A stretch of 64,000 nt of DNA from positions 1,364,001-1,428,000 of the forward strand of contig NZ_JALKAS010000001.1 in NCBI RefSeq assembly GCF_023015695.1, read 5' to 3'. The notes under the pieces were generated by a model. The model was not told where the DNA came from and did not search any database. It worked only from the letters and a program-made list of their open reading frames with translations. Positions 27,237-35,804 of this stretch are shown here, in pieces. Source of the stretch: Jannaschia sp. S6380. GTDB lineage: Bacteria; Pseudomonadota; Alphaproteobacteria; Rhodobacterales; Rhodobacteraceae. Made by a program: the position numbers and the translations under genes. Every line of letters begins with the position of its first letter. Positions within the stretch are counted from its first letter, which is position 1.

Positions 27237-29015
27237 ATGTTCCAAACCTTCGACGTCACCGCCCGCCCCGACGCCGCGCCGCCGCGCGTGGCAGCCCTTC
27301 GCGCCTGGATGAAGAAAGCGGGGCTGGACGCGTTCCTCGTGCCCCGCGCGGATGCCCATCAGGGGGAATACGTCGCCCCCTGCGACGAACGTCTGGCGTG
27401 GATTTCGGGCTTCACCGGGTCGGCGGGCTTCGCCGTGATCCTGGCGGACCGGGCGGCCGTGTTCACCGACGGGCGCTATACGGTCCAGGTCGCCGCGCAG
27501 ACCGACCCCGCGACGTTCGAGGTGGTCGACTGGCCCACGACCAGGCTGGCCGATTGGCTGCCCCAGGCAATGCCGGATGGCGGGCGACTGGGGTTCGACC
27601 CGATGCTGCACAGCGTCGCGGAGTTGGAGAAGATCCGCGCCCTGCCCCGGATCGAGGCCGTGGCGGCGACCAATGGTGTCGATACCGTGTGGACCGACCG
27701 TCCTGCGCCGCCGTCCGCGCCGATGTCCGCCTACCCGGTCGAACTCGCCGGGCGCACGGCGCAGGACAAGCGCACCGAGATCGGCGCCGCGATCGCCGAG
27801 GCGGGCGCGTCGAGCTTCGTGACCAACCAGCCCGACGCGATCGCCTGGCTGCTGAACATCCGCGGTGCCGACATCGCGCGGACACCAATCGCGCAGGCCT
27901 TCGCCGCGATCCATGCCGGCGGGACGGTCGACCTGATCTGCGACCCCGCCAAGGCCGCACCGGTCGCCGATCACCTGGGCGACGGGGTCCGGGTCGTGCC
28001 TGCCGGGTCGCTGATGGACCTGCTGGCGGACCTGCCGGCGCGCGCCGGGTACGACCCCACCACCTGCCCCGTCGCAATGTTCGAGGCGCTGGAGGACCCC
28101 GTGGCGATATCCGATCCGCTGGCGCTGCCGAAGGCCCGCAAGACCGATGCCGAGATTGCCGCCACCGTCGAGGCGCATCTGCGCGACGGGGCCGCGATGG
28201 TGCGGTTCCTGCGCTGGCTGGATGAAGGCCGCCCGGGTGATGCGACCGAAATCGACGTCGTCCGCGCGCTCGAAGGGTTCCGCCGCGACACGAACGCGCT
28301 GCGCGACATCAGCTTCGAGACCATCGCGGGGTCGGGCCCGAACGGCGCGATCGTGCATTACCGCGTGAACGAAGAGAGCAACAGGACGCTCGATCGCGAC
28401 AGTGTCCTGCTGGTCGATTCCGGCGGGCAGTATCTCGACGGCACCACCGACGTGACGCGCACCGTGCCGCTCGGCCAGCCGCCCCGCGACATCGCCCACG
28501 CCTTCACGCGTGTCCTGCAGGGCATGATCGCCGTCAGCCGCGCGCGCTTCCCGATCGGCGTGGCCGGCGCGCATCTGGATGCGTTGGCCCGCGCGCCGCT
28601 CTGGGCCGAACATCGCGATTACGATCACGGGACGGGCCACGGCGTCGGCGTCTATCTGGGCGTACATGAGGGCCCCGCACGGATCAGCCGGGCCAGCCAG
28701 GTGCCGCTGGCGCCGGGGATGATCCTGTCGAACGAGCCTGGCTACTACCGCGCCGGCGAATACGGCATCCGGATCGAGAACCTGGTCGTCGTGCGCGCGG
28801 CCGAGCGGCCGGATGGCGGTGACGACCGCCGGATGCTGTCCTTCCGGACGCTCACCTGGGTGCCGATCGACCGGCGACTGATCCTGCGGGAACTGCTTTC
28901 GCCGGATGAGCTGGCATGGATCGATGCCTATCACGCCGGGGTCGTCGAACGTCTGTCGGACCGGCTGGATGAGGGCGACATGGCTTGGCTGACCCGGATG
29001 TGCGCCCCGCTCTGA
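27237..29015 (+). CDS. Aminopeptidase P family protein (M24B)
   Basis: 592-residue cytoplasmic Xaa-Pro aminopeptidase-type enzyme. Two creatinase N-terminal-like domains (MFQTFDVTARPDAAPPRVAALRAWMKKAGLDAFLVPRADAHQGEYV, GFTGSAGFAVILADRAAVFTDGRY) precede the pita-bread metallopeptidase domain with the dinuclear metal ligands: LVDSGGQYLDGTTDVTRT (two Asp), GTGHGVGVYLGVHEGP (His), LSNEPGYYRAGEYGIRIEN (two Glu). It removes N-terminal residues preceding proline. Length fits the long, three-domain family. ATG at 27237 with CGGGGC upstream. Confidence 0.93.
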   Translation: MFQTFDVTARPDAAPPRVAALRAWMKKAGLDAFLVPRADAHQGEYVAPCDERLAWISGFTGSAGFAVILADRAAVFTDGRYTVQVAAQTDPATFEVVDWPTTRLADWLPQAMPDGGRLGFDPMLHSVAELEKIRALPRIEAVAATNGVDTVWTDRPAPPSAPMSAYPVELAGRTAQDKRTEIGAAIAEAGASSFVTNQPDAIAWLLNIRGADIARTPIAQAFAAIHAGGTVDLICDPAKAAPVADHLGDGVRVVPAGSLMDLLADLPARAGYDPTTCPVAMFEALEDPVAISDPLALPKARKTDAEIAATVEAHLRDGAAMVRFLRWLDEGRPGDATEIDVVRALEGFRRDTNALRDISFETIAGSGPNGAIVHYRVNEESNRTLDRDSVLLVDSGGQYLDGTTDVTRTVPLGQPPRDIAHAFTRVLQGMIAVSRARFPIGVAGAHLDALARAPLWAEHRDYDHGTGHGVGVYLGVHEGPARISRASQVPLAPGMILSNEPGYYRAGEYGIRIENLVVVRAAERPDGGDDRRMLSFRTLTWVPIDRRLILRELLSPDELAWIDAYHAGVVERLSDRLDEGDMAWLTRMCAPL

Positions 29016-29073
29016 CCCTTTCGCGCGGGGTGTTCCGCCGCTAGGGTTCGCGCGACCATCGGAGGAGTAGCGC

Positions 29074-29415
29074 ATGGCCAAGATCGACGTGACCCCGGCT
29101 TCGGGCAACTGGACCGTCCGGACCGAGGACGGGATCCTGGTGGAAAGCCGCAATGCCATGTCGCTGGCCGAAGGCCACATGGCGCCGGTGATCTACTTTC
29201 CGCGGGACGACGTTGCCATGGCCCTGCTGGAGCGGACGGACACGACGACGACCTGCCCGCACAAGGGCACGGCGAACTACTACGCCTATGTCGGGCAATC
29301 CGCGCGGATCGAGGACGTGGCGTGGAGCTACGAGTCGGTCGCGAACGACGAGGCCAGGGCGGTCGAGGGGCATCTGGCCTTCTACGGCTCCAAGGTCACG
29401 ATCGAACAGATCTGA
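29074..29415 (+). CDS. DUF427 domain protein
   Basis: 113-residue DUF427 protein: GNWTVRTEDGILVESRNAMSLAEGHMAPVIYFPRDDVAMALLERTDTTTTCPHKGTANYYAY, then WSYESVANDEARAVEGHLAFY. The PHKG-A-YY pattern is the family signature; function unknown, probably a small-ligand-binding or hydrolytic beta fold. GGAGGAG precedes the ATG. It is 58 bases after the aminopeptidase gene and converges with the DUF2267 gene. Confidence 0.85.
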   Translation: MAKIDVTPASGNWTVRTEDGILVESRNAMSLAEGHMAPVIYFPRDDVAMALLERTDTTTTCPHKGTANYYAYVGQSARIEDVAWSYESVANDEARAVEGHLAFYGSKVTIEQI

Positions 29416-29436
29416 GACCGGCCGCCGCCATGCGCA

Positions 29437-29895
29437 TCAGATGATCCGCTGCGATAGCTCGGACGGGTCGTCCGTCGCGACATGCCAGAAGGCGCGGGCG
29501 GGCTCCGGCATCGTCGCCAGGACACGGTCGAGGTCGCGCTGATCGACGCTTCGCCGGACCGCGCGCGCCGTCGCCTCTATGCAGTTCGCGGGCGTCAGAT
29601 TGTGGTTCGGGCGCAGCGCCTGCGCCTCCGCCGTCAGGGACGCGCGGTCGGCGAAGGGGACGGGCGGCGCTTCGATATCCCAGCCGTGAACGAAGATCGC
29701 ACGCGGAACGCTTGGCAGCACGCCGGCGAGGGCAATGCCCTGCCGCGGTGTCACGCGTCGGCGGAAAACCAGAAACACGGCCTGCACGGCGGTATAGGCC
29801 ATGTTGTCGGACCCGAGGCGCATCACGTCCCTTGCATCGGACAGGAACGCAGCCCACTCCTTTGAGGCATGACGATATGTCCACGGCATCGGCAT
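29437..29895 (-). CDS. DUF2267 family protein
   Basis: 152-residue soluble protein of the DUF2267 type: an N-terminal helical repeat (WAAFLSDARDVMRLGSDNMAYTAVQAVFLVFRRRVTPRQGIALAGVLPSVPRAIFVHGWD) and a second, weaker copy (NCIEATARAVRRSVDQRDLDRVLATMPEPARAFWHVA). The family has no established function. It starts 1 base after the stop of the FAD-linked oxidoreductase, so both are probably on one transcript. Confidence 0.75.
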   Translation of the reverse strand: MPMPWTYRHASKEWAAFLSDARDVMRLGSDNMAYTAVQAVFLVFRRRVTPRQGIALAGVLPSVPRAIFVHGWDIEAPPVPFADRASLTAEAQALRPNHNLTPANCIEATARAVRRSVDQRDLDRVLATMPEPARAFWHVATDDPSELSQRII

Positions 29896-29896
29896 G

Positions 29897-31270
29897 TCAG
29901 TTTTGTCTTACCAGCTTGCCCGGGTTCATCAGCCCGTCCGGGTCCAGCGCTCGCTTGACGGCGCCCATGACGTCCCAGGCGCGACCATGCTCCGCCTCCA
30001 TCAGGTGCAGCTTGCCCAGCCCCACGCCGTGCTCGCCGGTCGCGGTCCCGCCCAGTTCCAGCGCATGGGTCACCATCGCGTCCGACAGGCGCTTGGCCTC
30101 GGCGACCTCCGCCGGATCGGCGCGGTCGACCATCAGAATGGCATGATAGTTGCCGTCGCCGACATGGCCCAGGATCGGCCCATCGAGGGGGGAGGCGTCG
30201 ATCTCAGCGGTGGCGCGGCCGATCGCCTGACCCAACGCGGAAATGGGAACGCAGACGTCGGTGACTATGGCGGTCGCGCCCGGCCGGGTGGCCAGGATGG
30301 TGTGATAGGCGCGGTGCCGCATCGACCACAGGCGGGTCCGATCCTCGGCGCGGGTCGCCCAGCGATAGTCGTGGCCGCCCAGGTCGGCGGCGATCTCGCC
30401 GAAGCGGGCGGCATCGGCGGCGACCCCCTCCTCGGTGCCATGAAACTCCAGCAGCAGATGCGGCATCTCGGGCAGTCCGGCATCGTCGGCCGCGTTCAGG
30501 ATGCGGACGGTGGCCAGGTCGACATATTCCATCCGGGCCGGCGCCAGCCCCATCTGCATGGCGAGAATGACCGCGTCGATCGCGCCTTCGGTCGTATCGA
30601 AGCCGCAAACGGCGGCCGAGATCGCTTCGGGCACGCCGTGCAGCTTTAGCGTCAGTTCGGTAATCAGGCCCAGGGTGCCCTCGGCACCGACGAAGAGAGC
30701 GGTCAGATCATAGCCGGCGGAGGACTTGGCCGCCCGCGTCCCGGTGCGGATGACCCGGCCGTCGGCCAGGACCACCTCCAGCGCGCGGACGTGGTCGTGC
30801 ATCGTGCCGTAGCGCACGGCGGTTGTCCCGCTCGCCCGGGTCGAGGCCATGCCGCCCAGCGACGCGTTCGCGCCGGGGTCGACCGGGAACATCAGACCGG
30901 TGGCGCGCAACTCGGTGTTCAGTGCCTCGCGCGTGCAGCCCGGCTGGACGCGGACGAGCATGTCTTCGGCCGCCACCTCGAGCACCCGGTCCATGCGCCG
31001 GAAGTCGACCGTCAGCCCCCCGCGCGGCGCCGAGGCGTGCCCCTCCAGCGCGGTGCCGGTGCCCCAGCCGATGACCGGGATGCCATGACGCGCGCACACA
31101 GCCACGATGGCGGCCACCTCGCCGGTGTCGTCGGGATAGGCCACCGCGTCGGGCGGCATTTCGGGGTGCCAGGTCTCGGATCGGCCGTGCAGGGCCAGAT
31201 CGCTCTTTCCCGTGGTCAGGCGTTCGCCTAGCATCGAGACCAATTCGGACAGCGCGTCAGCCGGGATCAT
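29897..31270 (-). CDS. FAD-binding oxidoreductase, D-lactate dehydrogenase/glycolate oxidase type
   Basis: 457-residue flavoenzyme of the VAO/PCMH fold. The FAD-binding part shows HGIPVIGWGTGTALEGHASAPRGGLTVDFRRMDRVLEVAAEDMLVRVQPGCTREALN, PVDPGANASLGGMASTRASGTTAVRYGTMHDHV and YDLTALFVGAEGTLGLITELTL; the C-terminal FAD-oxidase_C domain shows GHVGDGNYHAILMVD and ATGEHGVGLGKLHLM with the metal-binding His/Glu. It is closest in pattern to FAD-linked D-lactate (cytochrome) dehydrogenases and GlcD. The ATG at 31268-31270 has AGAGGTGG upstream. It diverges from the ClC gene. Confidence 0.88.
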   Translation of the reverse strand: MIPADALSELVSMLGERLTTGKSDLALHGRSETWHPEMPPDAVAYPDDTGEVAAIVAVCARHGIPVIGWGTGTALEGHASAPRGGLTVDFRRMDRVLEVAAEDMLVRVQPGCTREALNTELRATGLMFPVDPGANASLGGMASTRASGTTAVRYGTMHDHVRALEVVLADGRVIRTGTRAAKSSAGYDLTALFVGAEGTLGLITELTLKLHGVPEAISAAVCGFDTTEGAIDAVILAMQMGLAPARMEYVDLATVRILNAADDAGLPEMPHLLLEFHGTEEGVAADAARFGEIAADLGGHDYRWATRAEDRTRLWSMRHRAYHTILATRPGATAIVTDVCVPISALGQAIGRATAEIDASPLDGPILGHVGDGNYHAILMVDRADPAEVAEAKRLSDAMVTHALELGGTATGEHGVGLGKLHLMEAEHGRAWDVMGAVKRALDPDGLMNPGKLVRQN

Positions 31271-31328
31271 GGTCCACCTCTTCCTCGTCGGCGCCAAGGG
31301 TGCGCGAGGGGCGCGGGAAGGACAAGGA

Positions 31329-33005
31329 GTGACCGACGCGCCGGCCCCCCGCCCGAACCCGATACTGGCCATGATCCGGCGCAGCTGGGCCCTGATCCGC
31401 GAGCAGGGGCCGTCGAAGATCCAGTTCTGGTTCATCGCACTGGCCGTGGGGATCGCGTCGGGCTACGCCGCCGTGGCCTTCATGACAGGGATCGAGGTGC
31501 TGCAGACGTTCCTCTACGGCACGGACGATCCGCGCAAGCTGCACTCCTTCGCGGCGACGATGCCCTGGTTCTGGGTGCTGATCCTGCCGGCGCTGGGCGG
31601 GTTGATCGTCGGCTGGATCCTGACGCGGTTCACGCCCGACGGGCGCGTGCGGGGGCCTGCCGAGGTGATCCAGGCATCGGCCATGAAGGAGGGCCGGGTG
31701 GAGCGGCGTGCGGGCCTCGCGTCGATCGCGGCCTCGCTGATCACGCTGTCCTCGGGCGGTTCGTCGGGGCGGGAAGGACCCGTCGTCCACATGGTCGGCA
31801 TGATCGCGGGCTGGGTCAGCAACCGGATGAACGCCGACGGGGTCACGGGCCGCGACCTGCTGGGCTGCGCCGTCGCCGCGGGCGTCGCGGCCAGCTTCAA
31901 CGCGCCGCTGGCCGGCGCCCTCTTCGCGATGGAGGTGGTGCTGCGCCACTTCGCCGTCCATGCCTTCGCGCCGATCACCATCGCGGCCGTGTCCGGGTCG
32001 GTCATCAGCCGCATCCATTTCGGCGACCGGACCGAGTTCGTCCTGCCGCAAGAGGGGACGCTGGCATTCTACGTGGAACTGCCGGCGTTTCTGCTGCTGG
32101 GGCTGGTCTCGGCGCTGGTCGCCGTCGTGCTTATGCGCTCGGTCTTCCTGGCCGAGGACGTCGCCACGCGCGTGCAGGACCGGCTGTCGCTGCCCGCGAT
32201 CCTGCGTCCGGCGCTGGCCGGGCTGATGCTGGGGGGGATCGCGATATTCTTCCCCCACATCATCGGCGTCGGCTACGAGACCACCTCGGCGGCGCTGTCG
32301 GGCGACCTGCTGCTGTATGAGGCGGTGGTCTTCGCCGTGCTGAAGGTCGTGGCCGTCAGCATCACCATGGGCGGGCGGATGGGCGGCGGCATCTTCAGCC
32401 CCGCGCTGATGGTCGGCGCCCTGACGGGGCTGGCCTTCGGCGCCATCGCCACCGCGATATTCCCCGACATGTCCGGGTCCGAGACGCTCTATGCACTTGC
32501 CGGGATGGGTGCGGTGGCGGGGGCCGTCCTGGGCGCGCCGATCTCGACCACGTTGATCGTGTTCGAACTGACCGGCGACTGGCAGACGGGGCTGGCCGTG
32601 ATGGTGGCGGTCTCGATCAGTTCGGCCCTGTCGGGTCGGCTGGTGGACCGGTCCTTCTTCCTGACCCAGTTGGAGCGGCGAGGCATCCACCTGGCCGCCG
32701 GGCCGCAGCGATACCTGCTGGCGATGTTCAAGGTCTCGGGGGTTATGAAATCGCCCGATCACCCGCGCGCGCCCTCCGAGGATCGGATCCGCCGCGCGCT
32801 CAACGAGGCGCTGTTCGTGGCCCCTGGCGATACGCTGGAAACGGCCATGCCCCTATTCGAGAAATCCGGATCGGATTTCCTGGCCGTGGTCCGACTGAAC
32901 GACGGCGCACAGCCGCCGGACGTGCTGGGCGTGCTGCTGCATGTCGACGCGCTGCGCGTATTCAACCGCGCCCTGGCGGCCACGGCGGCCGAAGAACATT
33001 CCTGA
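31329..33005 (+). CDS. ClC-family chloride channel/transporter
   Basis: 558-residue inner-membrane ClC protein. Selectivity-filter motifs: LSSGGSSGREGPVVHMVG (GSSGREGP), KVVAVSITMGGRMGGGIFSPALMVG (GxFxP type), and the later GAVLGAPISTTLIVFELTGDW. The C-terminal tail contains one CBS-like segment (GDTLETAMPLFEKSGSDFLAVVRLND to VLGVLLHVDALRVFNRAL). I choose the GTG at 31329, which has GGAAGGAC at ideal spacing; an in-frame ATG at 31269 overlaps the divergent oxidoreductase start. Confidence 0.88.
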   Translation: MTDAPAPRPNPILAMIRRSWALIREQGPSKIQFWFIALAVGIASGYAAVAFMTGIEVLQTFLYGTDDPRKLHSFAATMPWFWVLILPALGGLIVGWILTRFTPDGRVRGPAEVIQASAMKEGRVERRAGLASIAASLITLSSGGSSGREGPVVHMVGMIAGWVSNRMNADGVTGRDLLGCAVAAGVAASFNAPLAGALFAMEVVLRHFAVHAFAPITIAAVSGSVISRIHFGDRTEFVLPQEGTLAFYVELPAFLLLGLVSALVAVVLMRSVFLAEDVATRVQDRLSLPAILRPALAGLMLGGIAIFFPHIIGVGYETTSAALSGDLLLYEAVVFAVLKVVAVSITMGGRMGGGIFSPALMVGALTGLAFGAIATAIFPDMSGSETLYALAGMGAVAGAVLGAPISTTLIVFELTGDWQTGLAVMVAVSISSALSGRLVDRSFFLTQLERRGIHLAAGPQRYLLAMFKVSGVMKSPDHPRAPSEDRIRRALNEALFVAPGDTLETAMPLFEKSGSDFLAVVRLNDGAQPPDVLGVLLHVDALRVFNRALAATAAEEHS

Positions 33006-33071
33006 TCCGTCGACCTGGAACGCGCGCGTTCTAGATGACGGCCAGACGCAGCCCGGACAAGGTGAGGACCG

Positions 33072-34712
33072 ATGCTCGATCTTTGGTACAAGAATGCCGT
33101 CATCTATTGCCTGGACGTCGAGACGTTCATGGACGCGAACGGCGACGGAACCGGCGATTTCGCGGGCCTGACCGACCGGCTTGACCATCTGGAAAACCTC
33201 GGCGTCACCGCGATCTGGCTGAACCCGTTCTATCCCACGCCCAATCGCGACAACGGATACGACATCTCGGACTTCTATGGCGTGGACGGACGGCTGGGCA
33301 ATCTCGGCGCCTTCGTCGAGTTCGCGCGCGCCGCCCGTGCCCGCGGCATGAAGCTGATGGTGGATCTGGTCTGCAACCACACTTCCGTCGACCACCCGTG
33401 GTTCCAGTCGGCCCGCGCCTCCGAGGACAGCCCCTATCGCGACTGGTACGTCTGGTCGAAGGAGAAACCCGAGGACATCACCGAGGGGATCATCTTCCCC
33501 GGCGTGCAGGAGGCGGTCTGGACCTATGACGACGCGGCGGAGGCATGGTACATGCATCGCTTCTACGCGCATCAGGCCGATCTGAACATCGCCAACCCCG
33601 CCGTGCGCGAGGAGATCCTGCGGATCATGGGTTTCTGGCTGGAACTGGGCGTGGAGGGGTTCCGCATCGACGCGGTGCCCTTCCTGATCGAGTACAAGGG
33701 CCTGAAGGAGGAGCCGGACCGCGATCCCCTGCTGCTGTCGGAGATGCGCGATTTCCTCGCCTGGCGCAGGGCCGGCGCGATCATGCTGGCCGAGGCCAAT
33801 GTCGAGCGCGACACCGTCGCCGAGTATTTCGGCGGTCGCGAGTTCGAGGCGGACGAGCGGATGCACCTCGTCTTCGATTTTCCGCTGAACCAGAAGCTAT
33901 GGCTCGGAATGGTCCGCGGGTCGGCCGCGCCGATCCACGACGCCCTGAAGTCGCGCCCCTCGCCCATGCCTGTGCACGGACAGTTCGCCAACTTCCTGCG
34001 CAACCATGATGAGTTGAGCCTGGACAAGCTGACCGAGGCGGAGCGCGAGGAGTGTTTCGAAGCCCTCGCGCCCGAAAAGTCGATGCGCGTCTACGGGCGC
34101 GGCGTGCGGCGGCGGCTGGCGCCGATGCTGGACGGCGACCCGGCCCGGCTGGCGCTGGCGCATTCCATCCTGTTCGCGCTGCCGGGCACGCCCGTCATGT
34201 GGTACGGCGACGAGATCGGCATGGGCGAACGCCTGGACCTGGACGAGCGCAACCCCGTGCGCACACCGATGCAATGGGCCGACGAGCGGAACGCGGGCTT
34301 CAGCCGGACGACCGACGATTTGGTGCGCCCCGTGGTCGAGGACGGCCCGCTTGGATATCACCGCACGAATGTCGCCCGTCAGCGAGAGCGCGCGGGATCG
34401 CTGATGGATCGCGTTGCGCAGATGGTGCGAGTGCGGCGCGCCTGCCCGGAATTGGGATGGGGCGAGTGGGATCTGCCCGGCGCGCCCGATCGGGTCCTGG
34501 TCCTCCGCAGCCGGTGGCGCGGCAACGCGGTCCTCACATTGCATGATCTGGGCGGCGAGGGTGCCGAGGTCAGACTGGATCTCGGCGACGCCGACCGCCT
34601 GACCCCGCTTCTGTCCAGCGCCGAAATGGGCGACACGGTGGACGCCGACGCACCGATCGCGCTGGAACCCTACGGCTATCGCTGGTTCCGCATCGGGGGT
34701 GAGCGGCGCTAG
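33072..34712 (+). CDS. GH13 alpha-amylase family enzyme, trehalose-synthase-like
   Basis: 546-residue cytoplasmic GH13 (beta/alpha)8 enzyme without signal peptide. Conserved regions: DLVCNH (98-103), GFRIDAVPF with nucleophile Asp-200, MLAEANV with acid/base Glu-241, and FLRNHDELSLDKL with Asp-313. The N-terminus LWYKNAVIYCLDVETFMDANGDGTGDFAGL and the EECFEALAPEKSMRVYGRGVRRRLAPML insert resemble trehalose synthase/isomaltulose-synthase-like enzymes, but substrate cannot be assigned. Its TAG stop shares bases with the stop of the convergent LLM gene (CTAG). Confidence 0.85.
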   Translation: MLDLWYKNAVIYCLDVETFMDANGDGTGDFAGLTDRLDHLENLGVTAIWLNPFYPTPNRDNGYDISDFYGVDGRLGNLGAFVEFARAARARGMKLMVDLVCNHTSVDHPWFQSARASEDSPYRDWYVWSKEKPEDITEGIIFPGVQEAVWTYDDAAEAWYMHRFYAHQADLNIANPAVREEILRIMGFWLELGVEGFRIDAVPFLIEYKGLKEEPDRDPLLLSEMRDFLAWRRAGAIMLAEANVERDTVAEYFGGREFEADERMHLVFDFPLNQKLWLGMVRGSAAPIHDALKSRPSPMPVHGQFANFLRNHDELSLDKLTEAEREECFEALAPEKSMRVYGRGVRRRLAPMLDGDPARLALAHSILFALPGTPVMWYGDEIGMGERLDLDERNPVRTPMQWADERNAGFSRTTDDLVRPVVEDGPLGYHRTNVARQRERAGSLMDRVAQMVRVRRACPELGWGEWDLPGAPDRVLVLRSRWRGNAVLTLHDLGGEGAEVRLDLGDADRLTPLLSSAEMGDTVDADAPIALEPYGYRWFRIGGERR

Positions 34713-35686
34713 CGCGACCCCTGCCCGAAATGCGGCAGGACATCCGCGCCGAACGCTTCCAGAAACGCTTCCTGGTTGGATGCAACGTTGTGGACGTAGA
34801 TCTCGGCCGCGCCCATCTCGACGAAATCGTTCAGGCGTTCGGCATGCTCCTCCAGGCTGTCGGAAATCAGGACGGCGCCGGCCACGTCGTCGGGGCGGAC
34901 ATGCTCGGTCGCGTCCTCGAACTGCTGCGGCGTGCGGATCTCCCACGGAACGTCACCGCACAGGATGTTGGTGCGCCATTCCCGGAACGCCCCGTCGCGT
35001 GCGGCATCGTGCGTCTCATCCCAGGCGATCTTGGCCTGGATGCAGACGGGCTTGCCCTCGCCGCCGCCTTCGCGGAACGCCTCGATCACGCGGCGGACGG
35101 GCTCCCGGTCGGCGCTGCCCACTGTGATCAGCGCGTCGGCCCAGGATCCGCACCACCGCGCCGTCGCCTCGGACACGGCGGCGCCGATGATCAGGGGCGG
35201 CGTCTCGGGGCGGGTGTAGAGCTTCGCCTCCTCCACCACGATCCGGCCGCGATGCGTCACCGTCTCGCCGGACCAGAGCGCGCGGATCACGTCGACGCAT
35301 TCCTTCAGATGGGCATTGCGCTCGTCCTTGGCGGGCCAGTTCACACCCGCGATCCCCTCGTTCAGCAGCTGCCCCGATCCCAGCGTCATCCAGAGCCGTT
35401 CGGGATACATCGTCGAGAGCGTGGCACCGGCCTGCGCCAGGATCGCCGGATGATATCGCCAGCCGGGGCAGGACACGCTGCGGAAGTCGAGTTGCGTCGC
35501 CTCCATCGCGGCACCGAGCCACGACCAGACGAAGCCGGACTGGCCCTGCTCCACCGTCGACCAGGGATGGAAATGGTCCGATGCGGAGGCACAGGTGAAC
35601 CCGGCCTCCTGCGCGATCCTGGCACAGGATAGAAGCCGCGCGGGCGCGAACTGTTCATGACTGTTGTGATAGCCGATCCGGACCAT
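34709..35686 (-). CDS. LLM-class flavin-dependent oxidoreductase (TIGR03885 type)
   Basis: 325-residue luciferase-like TIM-barrel protein. The start MVRIGYHNSHEQFAPARLL at 35684-35686, with AGGAAAACG upstream, and the blocks QEAGFTCASASDHFHPWSTVEQGQSGFVWSWLGAAMEAT and YPERLWMTLGSGQLLNEGIAGVNWPAKDERNAHLKECVDVIRALW fit TIGR03885, a group described as probable non-F420 flavin oxidoreductases. Substrate unknown. It lies between two GH13 genes on the opposite strand and its stop interlocks with that of the upstream one. Confidence 0.85.
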   Translation of the reverse strand: MVRIGYHNSHEQFAPARLLSCARIAQEAGFTCASASDHFHPWSTVEQGQSGFVWSWLGAAMEATQLDFRSVSCPGWRYHPAILAQAGATLSTMYPERLWMTLGSGQLLNEGIAGVNWPAKDERNAHLKECVDVIRALWSGETVTHRGRIVVEEAKLYTRPETPPLIIGAAVSEATARWCGSWADALITVGSADREPVRRVIEAFREGGGEGKPVCIQAKIAWDETHDAARDGAFREWRTNILCGDVPWEIRTPQQFEDATEHVRPDDVAGAVLISDSLEEHAERLNDFVEMGAAEIYVHNVASNQEAFLEAFGADVLPHFGQGSR

Positions 35687-35804
35687 TGGCGTTTTCCTGT
35701 GCGTGGCGGTTGGGAATACAAGGGCTGCGCAAGGCGGGGGGTTCCCTTGCCGCCGCCGCGAACCACCATTGACCCCAGGACCGGACACGACGACGGAGGC
35801 GACG

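Noticed and set aside
33072..34712. Firm assignment of the GH13 enzyme as trehalose synthase
   Set aside because: The characteristic C-terminal features and length cannot be confirmed by eye, so only a family-level call is made.
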